Below, piece by piece: positions 17,668-24,789 of a stretch of DNA of 64,000 nt. The DNA comes from Halorhabdus amylolytica. GTDB lineage: Archaea > Halobacteriota > Halobacteria > Halobacteriales > Haloarculaceae. Each line of letters opens with the position of its first letter. Position 1 is the first letter of the stretch. A program made the position numbers and the translations under genes. The DNA is taken from positions 47,229 through 111,228 of the forward strand of contig NZ_SPQG01000011.1 of the NCBI RefSeq assembly GCF_004944975.1, read 5' to 3'. Below the pieces are notes generated by a model, which was not told where the DNA came from, searched no databases, and was given only the letters and a program-made list of their open reading frames with translations.

Positions 17668-17934
17668 GTGTCCGGACAATCAGACGGCAAAGCCCGGTTG
17701 CTCGAGGCCCTCGACGTCCGGGGCCATCTCCGTCGGGGGATCGCGGTCGGAGTCGCCCTCGCCGTGGCGACGTACCTGCTGTTCGTCGCCGGCAGTAGCT
17801 CGCTCGGGACGCAGGCGTTGTACCTCTCGTTGACCGTCGTCCTCGCGTTGACCACTACGGCCGTCGTGACGACGATCCTCGTCGGGGCCGAGGCGTACAA
17901 ACTCCTCTCCGAGGACGGGTCGGTCGACACGTGA
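17668..17934 (+). CDS. Small two-helix membrane protein, DUF7536-like
   Basis: An 88-residue protein is obtained from a GTG start at 17668 (MSGQSDGKAR). Upstream there is no ATG in frame that gives better composition. A short charged N-terminus (LLEALDVRGHLRRG) precedes two membrane segments, about residues 25-45 and 54-78, and a short cytoplasmic tail (AYKLLSEDGS). The layout, with a YLxLTxVLAxTTxxxVTxxL second helix, matches a haloarchaeal family of unknown function (DUF7536 as I recall it). It is divergent from the AstE-like gene and convergent with the PhoU/TrkA-C gene. No function can be assigned. Confidence 0.7.
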   Translation: MSGQSDGKARLLEALDVRGHLRRGIAVGVALAVATYLLFVAGSSSLGTQALYLSLTVVLALTTTAVVTTILVGAEAYKLLSEDGSVDT

Positions 17935-17998
17935 TCGAACGACTTTGCGGGGTGTGGCCCGTGTACCCGGTCGTCGGCTCGACCGGTCGCACCGCGGG

Positions 17999-19213
17999 TC
18001 AGCCACCGGTCAGTGCGGCCAGCCGTTCGGCCCCGCCGCGAGTCCCCTTGGCGATCAGCACGTCGCCGCCTTCGATCCCGGTTTCGGGACCGGGCGAGAG
18101 TTCCCAGTCCGTCCGGTGCTTGCCGGTCGGCTGGTCGCTCGGCCGCCGGACGGCAATGATGCGCATGCCCGTCTCGGTCTTCACCTCGAGATCCCCCAGT
18201 GTCGAGCCGGCGATGGTACTCCCTTCGGCGACGCGTTCACGGACGATCACCTCGTCGCTCTCCTCGACGGCGGCAGCGACCACGGGGTGGGTTCCGAGCC
18301 CACGGAGGACGCCCTCACTGATCTCCAGGGCGGCGTCGGAGATGACTTCCGTCGAGCGTGCCAGGTGGACCAGCCCGCGCAACCGCACGGGATCCTCGAC
18401 CCGGCCGGCCGCCCGGAGCGTCCAGGCCTCGAACCGGGATTGCAGGGCGTCGACCTCGGCCTCCAGTTCCAGGACCTCCTCGGCGACGGCCTCGCTGTCG
18501 AACAGCACCGCGCCGTAGGCCAGGTCGACGGCGAGTTCGCTCATGTTCTTCATCAGCACGATCGAGTCGACCGCGCGTTCGAGGTCGTCGATGTCGCTCT
18601 CCGGCGGCGACGGGGGCTCGTACTCCTTCCCTGTCGTCGCCGCGTACATCGCCGCGATACCGTCCTCCGGACCGCGCGCCAGGAGCACGTCATCCGTCCG
18701 TAGCGTCGTCTCGGCCGTCGGATTGAGGAGCCACTCGCCCTCCCGGCGGATCGCGATGATTCGCACGCCCGTCGCGGTCTCGAGATTGAGGCCGCCGAGC
18801 GTCTCCCCGGCGTACGCCGAGTCCGGGCTGACGGTGGTCCTCACGAGCGTCTCGACCGCCTCGGGAAGGGTCGCCCGCATCGCTGCCGGCAGGCCGATGT
18901 CCTCCAGGACGACCTTGGCGATGTCGCCCGCCGCGTCGCTGATCTTCTCCGCCGCCCCGACCATTCCCAGGACCGGCGCCAGCGCCTCGGCGTCCTCCGG
19001 GTTGCGGGCGGCCATCAGCAGGCTCATCCGGGCCTGGAGATGGAGGACGTCCATCCGTTCCTCCAGGGCAAGGACCTCCTCTGCGATCTCGTCGCTGCTC
19101 AGAAGCACCGCCGAGTAAGACAGATCGATCAATAACTCTGCGGTGTCTTTCATCTCGGCCAGTACGTCCTTGACACTGACCGGCTCGTAGCTGACGTCCT
19201 CACCGTCGACCAT
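17999..19213 (-). CDS. Tandem PhoU / TrkA-C domain protein (K+ channel-associated regulator)
   Basis: This 404-residue soluble protein has a duplicated architecture. A PhoU-like helical bundle (about 10-115, with DLSYSAVLLSSDEIAEEVL) is followed by a TrkA-C/RCK-C domain (GVRIIAIRREGEWLLNP, DDVLLARGPEDGI). A second PhoU-like bundle (DLAYGAVLFDSEAVAEEVL) and a second TrkA-C domain (GMRIIAVRRPSD...GDVLIAKGT) complete it. The two halves are clearly homologous. The ATG at 19213 starts the first bundle. TrkA-C domains bind nucleotides or other ligands and gate K+ channels or transporters; PhoU bundles often partner transporters. No channel gene is adjacent, so the partner is unknown. Confidence 0.85.
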   Translation of the reverse strand: MVDGEDVSYEPVSVKDVLAEMKDTAELLIDLSYSAVLLSSDEIAEEVLALEERMDVLHLQARMSLLMAARNPEDAEALAPVLGMVGAAEKISDAAGDIAKVVLEDIGLPAAMRATLPEAVETLVRTTVSPDSAYAGETLGGLNLETATGVRIIAIRREGEWLLNPTAETTLRTDDVLLARGPEDGIAAMYAATTGKEYEPPSPPESDIDDLERAVDSIVLMKNMSELAVDLAYGAVLFDSEAVAEEVLELEAEVDALQSRFEAWTLRAAGRVEDPVRLRGLVHLARSTEVISDAALEISEGVLRGLGTHPVVAAAVEESDEVIVRERVAEGSTIAGSTLGDLEVKTETGMRIIAVRRPSDQPTGKHRTDWELSPGPETGIEGGDVLIAKGTRGGAERLAALTGG

Positions 19214-19424
19214 CGTCTCCCGATTCACCGGCGCGCGCCAAAAGCGTTGCCCGACTGCCGGTCTGTCCACTCACACGGGCTCCACGGGCCGGCCCGTGGA
19301 CGGACGTTCAATACTGTGGTCGATCGGTCCCGGGCGCACAACGAACGTCGAGATCGACAGGTGTCGCCGGCAGAGCCGGCCGGGAAACGGTAATGTTTTT
19401 CCCCGACGGACGGGAGATTACGGT

Positions 19425-20570
19425 ATGTCTGAGCAGCTCCAGAAGGGACTGGAAGGTGTACTCGTCGCCGAGTCGTCGTTGAGCGACATCGACGGCGACG
19501 CGGGGCGGCTCGTCTACCGCGGCTATCCGATCGAGGACCTCGCCAGGAACGCCAGCTTCGAGGAAGTTCTGTATCTCCTCTGGGAAGGGAAACTCCCGAC
19601 CAACGAGGAACTCGAAGGGTTCTCCGAACAGATGGCGAGCGAACGCGAGGTTGAGGAGGCGGTGCTCTCGACGGTTCGGGAACTGGCGGCCGCCGAGGAG
19701 AACCCGATGGCGGCCCTCCGGACGGCCGTCTCGATGCTTTCGGCCTACGACCCGGACGACTCGACGGGCGAGGCAGGCGACGGCGAGATAGCCCAGCGGA
19801 AGGGGCGCCGAATCACGGCGAAGATGCCGACGCTCGTCGCCGCCTACAAGCGGATCCGCGACGGCGAGGAGCCGATCGAACCGCGGACCGACCTCGGGCA
19901 CGCCGAGAATTTCCTGTACATGCTCAACGGCGAGGTCCCGGAACAGACCCTCGCCGACATCTTCGACATGGCGCTGGTCGTCCACACCGACCACGGCATC
20001 AATGCCTCGACGTTCGCCGCGATGGTGACGGCCTCGACGCTGTCGGATCTGCACAGCTCGGTCACCAGCGCGATCGGCGCGCTGAAGGGTAATCTCCACG
20101 GCGGTGCCAACCAGAACGTGATGCGGACGCTGCTGGAGATCGACGAGAGTGACCTCACGGCCGTCGAGTGGGCCCGGGAGGCCCTCGATTCCGGCGAGCG
20201 CATCCCGGGGTTCGGCCACCGCGTCTACAGCGTCAAGGACCCCCGGGCGAAGATCCTCGGCGCGAAGTCAAAGGCGCTCGGCAAGGCCGCCGACGAGTAC
20301 AAGTGGTACTCCTACAGCAGGGCCATCGAGGAGTTCATGGCCAAGGAGACCGGCATCGCCCCGAACGTCGACTTCTACTCCGCGTCGATGTACTACCAGA
20401 TGGGCATCCCGATCGACCTCTATACGCCCATCTTCGCGATGAGTCGCGTTGGGGGCTGGGTGGCTCACGTCCTCGAATACCAGGCGGACAACCGCCTCAT
20501 TCGTCCGCGAGCCCGGTACGTCGGGCCTGACGATCAGGAGTTCGTTCGGATCGACGAGCGTGAGAGATAG
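19425..20570 (+). CDS. citZ: Citrate synthase
   Basis: This 381-residue enzyme condenses oxaloacetate and acetyl-CoA in the TCA cycle. The ATG at 19425 gives MSEQLQKGLEGV, the standard haloarchaeal start. Catalytic landmarks are HTDHGINAS, GALKGNLHGGANQNVM, the histidine motif PGFGHRVYSVKDPRAK, and NVDFYSASMYY with the catalytic aspartate. The last ~52 codons (20405-20560) recur about 90% identically at 21221-21376, beyond a Doc-type toxin gene. This copy ends RIDERER, whereas the downstream copy ends RIDER. The core reads SRVGGWVAHV here versus SRVSDWVAHV downstream, so the current 3' end may have been supplied by the inserted cassette. The protein itself looks intact. Confidence 0.96.
   Translation: MSEQLQKGLEGVLVAESSLSDIDGDAGRLVYRGYPIEDLARNASFEEVLYLLWEGKLPTNEELEGFSEQMASEREVEEAVLSTVRELAAAEENPMAALRTAVSMLSAYDPDDSTGEAGDGEIAQRKGRRITAKMPTLVAAYKRIRDGEEPIEPRTDLGHAENFLYMLNGEVPEQTLADIFDMALVVHTDHGINASTFAAMVTASTLSDLHSSVTSAIGALKGNLHGGANQNVMRTLLEIDESDLTAVEWAREALDSGERIPGFGHRVYSVKDPRAKILGAKSKALGKAADEYKWYSYSRAIEEFMAKETGIAPNVDFYSASMYYQMGIPIDLYTPIFAMSRVGGWVAHVLEYQADNRLIRPRARYVGPDDQEFVRIDERER
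20405..20560 (+). repeat. Direct repeat copy 1 (3' end of citrate synthase)
   Basis: This 156-base stretch matches 21221-21376 with 15 mismatches by my count, about 90% identity and no gaps. It is the functional end of the citrate synthase gene. The repeat period is 816 bases. Confidence 0.9.
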
Positions 20571-20603
20571 CGGGAGACATTAACCCGAGGATCCGGAAGA
20601 CGC

Positions 20604-21002
20604 ATGACCGATGAAGCGACTCTCCCGACACCGTCCGAGATCATCGAAATTCACGAGGAGATCGAAGAGTCCTATGGACTGAAATACACAGGCATCAGTG
20701 CTCACTTTTCGGAACAAACGCTCTCGAACGTCCTTTCTGACGCAGAAGAGTATGACAGTATTCATCTCCGAGCAGCGGCACTACTCAGGCGCCTCATCTC
20801 GGTGCATATCTTCGAGGACGGAAACAAGCGTACGGCCTGGACAGCCACGCGTCTCTACCTGGATCAATACGGTACGGAGCCAGCTGTCCGGGAGCCCGAA
20901 CGGGTAGCTACTGTCCTCCGAAATATCCAGCGTTTCGATACCGAAGAACTCGCCAAGTGGCTCTCGAACGGGGAAATCGACGGCGAGAAACTGAACCGCT
21001 GA
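20604..21002 (+). CDS. Doc/Fic-type (death-on-curing) toxin
   Basis: This 132-residue protein carries HIFEDGNKRTAW near residue 68, the HxFxDGNKRTA motif of Doc-like Fic enzymes. These attach a phosphate (Doc) or nucleotide (Fic) to a protein target; Doc phosphorylates EF-Tu. The surrounding helices (SIHLRAAALLRRLISV, ATRLYLDQYG) fit the Fic core. It lies 33 bases after citrate synthase and ends in a TGATG overlap with a 48-codon frame. No Phd-like antitoxin is present upstream, so that downstream gene is the candidate antitoxin. The whole pair sits between the two copies of the citrate synthase 3' end, which suggests arrival as a small mobile cassette. Confidence 0.85.
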   Translation: MTDEATLPTPSEIIEIHEEIEESYGLKYTGISAHFSEQTLSNVLSDAEEYDSIHLRAAALLRRLISVHIFEDGNKRTAWTATRLYLDQYGTEPAVREPERVATVLRNIQRFDTEELAKWLSNGEIDGEKLNR

Positions 21003-21148
21003 TGGCAAAGAGTTATGCCACTACTCCGAGTAATACCTTCACGATGAGTTTGAGAGAATCACCGGACGACGACTCGGAGAGCCTCCGTGCTCGGGTCCGT
21101 CGTATCATCGACGAGGATCGGACTCTCTTCGACGAACTCGACGAGTAG
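21002..21148 (+). CDS. Small acidic protein, candidate antitoxin of the Doc-type toxin
   Basis: This 48-codon frame starts with an ATG that shares one base with the toxin stop codon (TGATG), a sign of translational coupling. An alternative ATG lies at 21044. The product is polar, with a basic helix (ESLRARVRRII) followed by a very acidic C-terminus (DEDRTLFDELDE). That charge pattern suits an antitoxin that wraps a toxin active site, but no known domain is recognised. In Phd-Doc the antitoxin is upstream, so this order would be reversed. Confidence 0.5.
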   Translation: MAKSYATTPSNTFTMSLRESPDDDSESLRARVRRIIDEDRTLFDELDE

Positions 21149-21163
21149 CTCTTCTTCGATCTG

Positions 21164-21187
21164 TCCGGGACAGCAATATATCCCGGA
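21164..21187. terminator. Inverted repeat after the toxin cassette genes
   Basis: TCCGGGA and TCCCGGA form perfect 7-base arms around a 10-base A/T-rich loop. It follows the small acidic gene by about 15 bases and precedes the duplicated citrate synthase end. It could end the cassette transcript or mark a cassette boundary. Confidence 0.35.
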
Positions 21188-21220
21188 TTCGAATCGACTA
21201 TGCGTCGGTGCTGTCCAGGA

Positions 21221-21376
21221 CATCCCGATCGACCGCTATACGCCCATCTTCGCGATGTCCCGTGTCAGCGACTGGGTCGCCCACGTCCTCGAATACCAGG
21301 CGGACAACCGCCTCATTCGTCCGCGAGCCCGCTATGTCGGGCCCGACGATCAGGAGTTCGTCCGGATCGACGAGCG
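21221..21376 (+). pseudogene. Direct repeat copy 2: orphan 3' end of citrate synthase
   Basis: This stretch encodes IPIDRYTPIFAMSRVSDWV through FVRIDER then TAG, nearly the same as the citrate synthase C-terminus. There is no start codon or family sequence before it, and similarity fades within about 25 bases upstream. It therefore cannot make an enzyme. It is either the displaced original gene end or a duplicated fragment. Confidence 0.85.
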
Positions 21377-21418
21377 GTAGACCTCTCGCAACGCCCCGCA
21401 GGCCCCGGAATCACCTCG

Positions 21419-22129
21419 TCAGGCCGTCGAGTCGATCATCGTCGAGACCAGTTCGTAGTCGTATTCGGCTTCGTCCGGGCCTGCCGCGAGGCCGATCTCG
21501 AAGCGTGACGACCCATCGACCCGTCTTTCGACGATCCGGACCCGATGGCCGTCGGCCCCCTTGATCGGGACCGATTCGCCGTCCTGACTCGTCGCTGTCA
21601 CGTCGGTGACGATCAGGGCGTGGCCTGCCGCGTCGGTGACGGATGCGTTTACGGGACCGATGGCGAACTCCTGGTCCTCCTCGGCGAGATCGACCGTGAC
21701 CGGCTCCGACCGGCGACATGCGTCGGCCGTCGGTGTCGAGATGGGCGTCACCGTCGGTTTGTACGGTCCCGTATAGGTCTCTCGGAGACACGCCGTCATC
21801 TCGTCCGTGTCGGCGACGAAGACCACCTGGAGCGTTACTTCCAACGACTGCAGGGCGTCCGGAACGTCGCCGGCACGGACGTCGTACTCGACGGAAACGG
21901 CGACTGGCGTCGTCTCGGTTCCGGTACCGGCCGGGCTGTCCGTGCCGTCCGTCGCTTTCGTCGGGGTCGTCGTTTCGGTCGCCGGGACGGTGTCGGTTTC
22001 CGTCGGCGTCCTGTCCCCGGTTGGGGAGTCTTCGGATAGTTGTGGAGTCTCGTCGTTCGCCGTCGTCTGACAGCCAGTGAGGCCGAGGACTCCGGTGCCA
22101 CAGAGGGCGAGGAACGTCCGACGGTTCAT
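21419..22129 (-). CDS. Tat-exported lipoprotein of unknown function
   Basis: This 236-residue protein from the ATG at 22129 starts MNRRTFLALCGTGVLGLTGC, a twin-arginine signal with a lipobox cysteine at 20. A Thr/Asp/Glu-rich linker (about 22-80) follows, as in many haloarchaeal surface lipoproteins. A folded domain of about 155 residues then follows, beginning around VAVSVEYDVRAGDVPDALQSL. No enzymatic motif was recognised. It would be tethered outside the membrane. It is divergent from a second, Sec-type lipoprotein gene, and the two start codons are about 125 bases apart, so they may share a control region. Confidence 0.75.
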   Translation of the reverse strand: MNRRTFLALCGTGVLGLTGCQTTANDETPQLSEDSPTGDRTPTETDTVPATETTTPTKATDGTDSPAGTGTETTPVAVSVEYDVRAGDVPDALQSLEVTLQVVFVADTDEMTACLRETYTGPYKPTVTPISTPTADACRRSEPVTVDLAEEDQEFAIGPVNASVTDAAGHALIVTDVTATSQDGESVPIKGADGHRVRIVERRVDGSSRFEIGLAAGPDEAEYDYELVSTMIDSTA

Positions 22130-22255
22130 GATCACTCCTACCGCGGCCACTGAAAAGTGCTTTCAGAAAACTCAAACAACGGTTTGTGTTACCTCTCCCC
22201 GCGAGGATCTCTACTCGCCCGAAGACATATATTATATCAATCTTGAGTGATCGTT

Positions 22256-22762
22256 ATGTCGAGCCGCCTGGTCCCCCTCCTGCTGGTCGTCGCTGTCGTC
22301 GCGATGGCTGGCTGTGCGACGACGAACACGCCGACGGCAATGCAAACGGCGACCGATATTCCGACGCCGACTGAGACCGCGACAGCCCAGACGACAACAG
22401 TGCCGACAACGACACCAACCCTATCCGCAACCCCGACGGCAACGACGACGAGCGAACCCACGACGGTTCCGAGTGGGGACAACGTCCCGGTCGTCCTCAG
22501 CAGCGTCGACGACGAGCCTCACACGCTGGACGTTGCTGTCACCAACGAGTCGGCCGTCCTCTTCAACGATACAGTCACGGTTGAGCCCGACGGAAAACAG
22601 ACGGTCGCCACGCTGAAGGGACTGGAGACGACCTACCGGATTCAGGCGACGATGGACGGCGAGTCGATCGACGAGAACGTGACGCTGTATCCGGGACTAC
22701 TCGAGAGCCAGATCAGGATCAACGATAGCGGGGGACTCGAATACGTGGATCTGGTCAATTAG
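22256..22762 (+). CDS. Sec-type lipoprotein of unknown function
   Basis: This 168-residue protein from the ATG at 22256 begins with a hydrophobic segment ending VAMAGC, a Sec signal with lipobox. A Thr/Pro-rich low-complexity linker (about 22-75) is typical of O-glycosylated haloarchaeal linkers. The C-terminal ~90 residues form a likely beta-sandwich (VVLSSVDDEPHTLDVAVTNES, SQIRINDSGGLEYV). No family is recognised. A TATA-like tatattatatc lies about 30 bases before the start. It ends just before the RHH/PIN toxin-antitoxin pair, but the gap and the operator there argue for separate transcription. Confidence 0.72.
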   Translation: MSSRLVPLLLVVAVVAMAGCATTNTPTAMQTATDIPTPTETATAQTTTVPTTTPTLSATPTATTTSEPTTVPSGDNVPVVLSSVDDEPHTLDVAVTNESAVLFNDTVTVEPDGKQTVATLKGLETTYRIQATMDGESIDENVTLYPGLLESQIRINDSGGLEYVDLVN

Positions 22763-22785
22763 CTGCTCGGCGATAGAGCTAAGCG

Positions 22786-22802
22786 TGTGTAGAACCTACA
22801 CA
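22786..22802. promoter_or_regulatory. Palindromic operator before the RHH antitoxin gene
   Basis: TGTGTAG and CTACACA are perfect 7-base arms around AAC. The site ends 8 bases before the RHH gene ATG at 22810. RHH antitoxins bind such short palindromes and repress their own promoters, so this is the likely autoregulatory operator. Confidence 0.6.
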
Positions 22803-22809
22803 TGAAGTG

Positions 22810-23202
22810 ATGGCTGAAGAGAAGACGCGCGTCGATTTCAACGCCCCGAAGTCCCTCGTCAAGCGGGCCGACAGCGTCTCGGAAGTCCTCGACATCTCGC
22901 GGACTCGCCTCCTGATCGAAGCGCTGGAGGACGAACTGGAAGAACTCGCAAACGACGAGGCGTTCCGTCGCCGCCTCGGTGACGCCTACTACGACGGGCG
23001 CGTCGAGTTCGACACTGTCGAAGCGATCCTCGGCCGTGAGGAGGCGATGCGGCTGCAACTGCTTGAGGCGTCGATCGACCGGACGCCGCCCGAGCCCCGA
23101 CTCGAGGACGGGCATCCGAGCGACGACTCGTTCTACGAGGGCGAGATGCCCGAATGGACGGACGGTCGTGGGTCCTCGTCCGAGGACGAATCTCCTACCT
23201 GA
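22810..23202 (+). CDS. Ribbon-helix-helix antitoxin
   Basis: This 130-residue protein starts MAEEKTRVDFNAPKSLVKRAD, a beta-strand followed by two helices (SEVLDISRTRLLIEALEDELEEL) in the ribbon-helix-helix pattern used for DNA binding. A longer helical region (FRRRLGDAYYDGRVEFDTVEAILG) probably binds the toxin, and the C-terminal third is acidic and disordered. The ATG at 22810 is chosen over the GTG three bases upstream. Its stop is two bases before the PIN toxin start, so the genes are co-translated. A perfect palindrome directly upstream is the presumed operator. Confidence 0.8.
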   Translation: MAEEKTRVDFNAPKSLVKRADSVSEVLDISRTRLLIEALEDELEELANDEAFRRRLGDAYYDGRVEFDTVEAILGREEAMRLQLLEASIDRTPPEPRLEDGHPSDDSFYEGEMPEWTDGRGSSSEDESPT

Positions 23203-23204
23203 CG

Positions 23205-23768
23205 ATGGCTGAGCGAGCCCTCGCCGTCCTCGACACGAATGTGCTGTTGAACCTCGCCACGCCGGTCGTCGACGGACGGGAGAGGGCCCCTTCGGGTGCG
23301 GACCCGCTCAAAGCCGTCCTCGCCGCCTACGACGTCCACGTCCCCGCGCGCGTCCTCGGCGAGGTGACCGACGCGAGCCAGAACGACGATCTCCTGGCTG
23401 CAGCCGCCGACTTGGTGCTCGGGGCGGCCCGTCATCTGACGACACACGACGTCGAGGAACGCACCGACGAACCGCTCGACTACGGGCTCGATCGCGGCGA
23501 GTCCGCAGGGATCTGGCTAGCCAACGAGTTGCAGGCGGATCTGTTCGTCACGGACGAGTTCAACACCACGAACTACCTGTTCGTCGCCCTCGCGCTCGAC
23601 GATCGAAACACCCTCTTCACGACGCCACACGTCCTCTGTTCGCTCGCAAGAAACGACGTCCTTCCCGTGGCGTACGTCGAGGCGACACTCACCTACTACG
23701 TCGAAACCAAAGGGTGGGACGAGCAGTACGTCGCGCAGTTGCGGACGCGGTATCTCACCGACGAGTGA
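23205..23768 (+). CDS. PIN domain toxin (VapC-like ribonuclease)
   Basis: This 187-residue protein has the acidic residues expected of a PIN nuclease. They are D in LAVLDTNVLLN near residue 10, E in ARVLGEVTD, the D/E pair in LDRGESAGIWLANE, and D in DLFVTDEFNTTN. Such residues hold Mg2+ for RNA cleavage. The start at 23205 gives MAERALAVLDTN and lies two bases after the RHH stop, which makes a typical antitoxin-toxin operon. The protein is longer than classic VapC (about 130 residues), with an extra C-terminal helical part. The target RNA is unknown. Confidence 0.82.
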   Translation: MAERALAVLDTNVLLNLATPVVDGRERAPSGADPLKAVLAAYDVHVPARVLGEVTDASQNDDLLAAAADLVLGAARHLTTHDVEERTDEPLDYGLDRGESAGIWLANELQADLFVTDEFNTTNYLFVALALDDRNTLFTTPHVLCSLARNDVLPVAYVEATLTYYVETKGWDEQYVAQLRTRYLTDE

Positions 23769-23815
23769 GATCGCGGCGAGAACGAACAGCCTCGGTATCG
23801 AGACCACTTCTCGCC

Positions 23816-24679
23816 TTACTGTGGGTCGATCCCGGAAAGCGCGGCCCGATCCTCGTCGGTCAGGTCAACGTGGGTCGCGGCGAGGTTCGCTTCGAGGTGT
23901 TCGACGCTCGATGTCCCGGGGATCGGCAGCGTCACGTCGGAGTGATCCAGCAGCCACGCCAGGGCGATCTGTCGCCGGGTCGCGTCGTGACGCTCGGCAA
24001 CGTCGTCCAGCACCCCGGCGACCCCATCGTCGTCGACGGTGTACATCGGCCCCCAGGGGATGAAGCCGACGCCGTGAGATTCGCAGGCGTTCAAGACCGC
24101 CTCGTCCTCGCGATTGCCCACGTTGTAGCGGTTCTGTACGGTCGCGATGTCGACGATATCCATCGCCGTTTCGAGTTCCTCGACGGTGACGTTCGAGAGC
24201 CCGACGTGTTCGATCTGCCCGGCGTCCTTCATCTCGGCGAACGCGTGCACTGAGTCCTCGAAGTCGGTGTCGGGGTCCGGACGGTGGAACTGGTAGAGAT
24301 CGATCCGATCGGTTCGTAGTCGATCGCGGCTGACCAACACCTGGTTGTGGAGGTACTCCGGGTCGCCGTGGGGCGTCCACTCGCCGTCGCGGTGACGGAG
24401 CAAGCCGGCCTTCGTGGCCACGACGACGTCGTCATCGTCGGTCAGCGCCTCGCCGAGTAAGCGCTCGCTGACGCCCGGGCCGTATGAGTCGGCCGTGTCG
24501 ATGAAATCGACGCCGAGTTCGATCGCCCGGCGGATGACACGCTTCGCGTTCTCCTCGTCCTCGGGCGGGCCGATGATATCCTCGCCGGTGAGTCGCATCG
24601 CGCCGAACCCGAGCCGATGGACCGTCTCTTCGCCGCCGATGTCGAACGTGTCGCTCTCGTTCAGCAGGTTTTTCGTCAT
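23816..24679 (-). CDS. Aldo/keto reductase
   Basis: This 287-residue NADPH-dependent oxidoreductase is taken from the ATG at 24679 (MTKNLLNESD). The catalytic tetrad can be seen: Asp and Tyr in FIDTADSYGPG, Lys in VVVATKAG, and His in YQFHRPDPDT. The cofactor end contains LPIPGTSSVEHLEAN, the usual 2'-phosphate binding region. It acts in the cytoplasm on aldehydes or ketones of unknown identity. It is convergent with the PIN toxin gene and divergent from threonine dehydratase. The length is typical of short AKR proteins, and nothing unusual is present. Confidence 0.93.
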   Translation of the reverse strand: MTKNLLNESDTFDIGGEETVHRLGFGAMRLTGEDIIGPPEDEENAKRVIRRAIELGVDFIDTADSYGPGVSERLLGEALTDDDDVVVATKAGLLRHRDGEWTPHGDPEYLHNQVLVSRDRLRTDRIDLYQFHRPDPDTDFEDSVHAFAEMKDAGQIEHVGLSNVTVEELETAMDIVDIATVQNRYNVGNREDEAVLNACESHGVGFIPWGPMYTVDDDGVAGVLDDVAERHDATRRQIALAWLLDHSDVTLPIPGTSSVEHLEANLAATHVDLTDEDRAALSGIDPQ

Positions 24680-24789
24680 ACGTTCGCTGGCGAGGGGCGC
24701 CACCTTCAAAGGCCTGAGGGTGGGTTCCGACAGTGGCAGCGTTCGCCGTCGTCCCGCAGAGTTACCACTATTCGACTACAACCTCCGAC

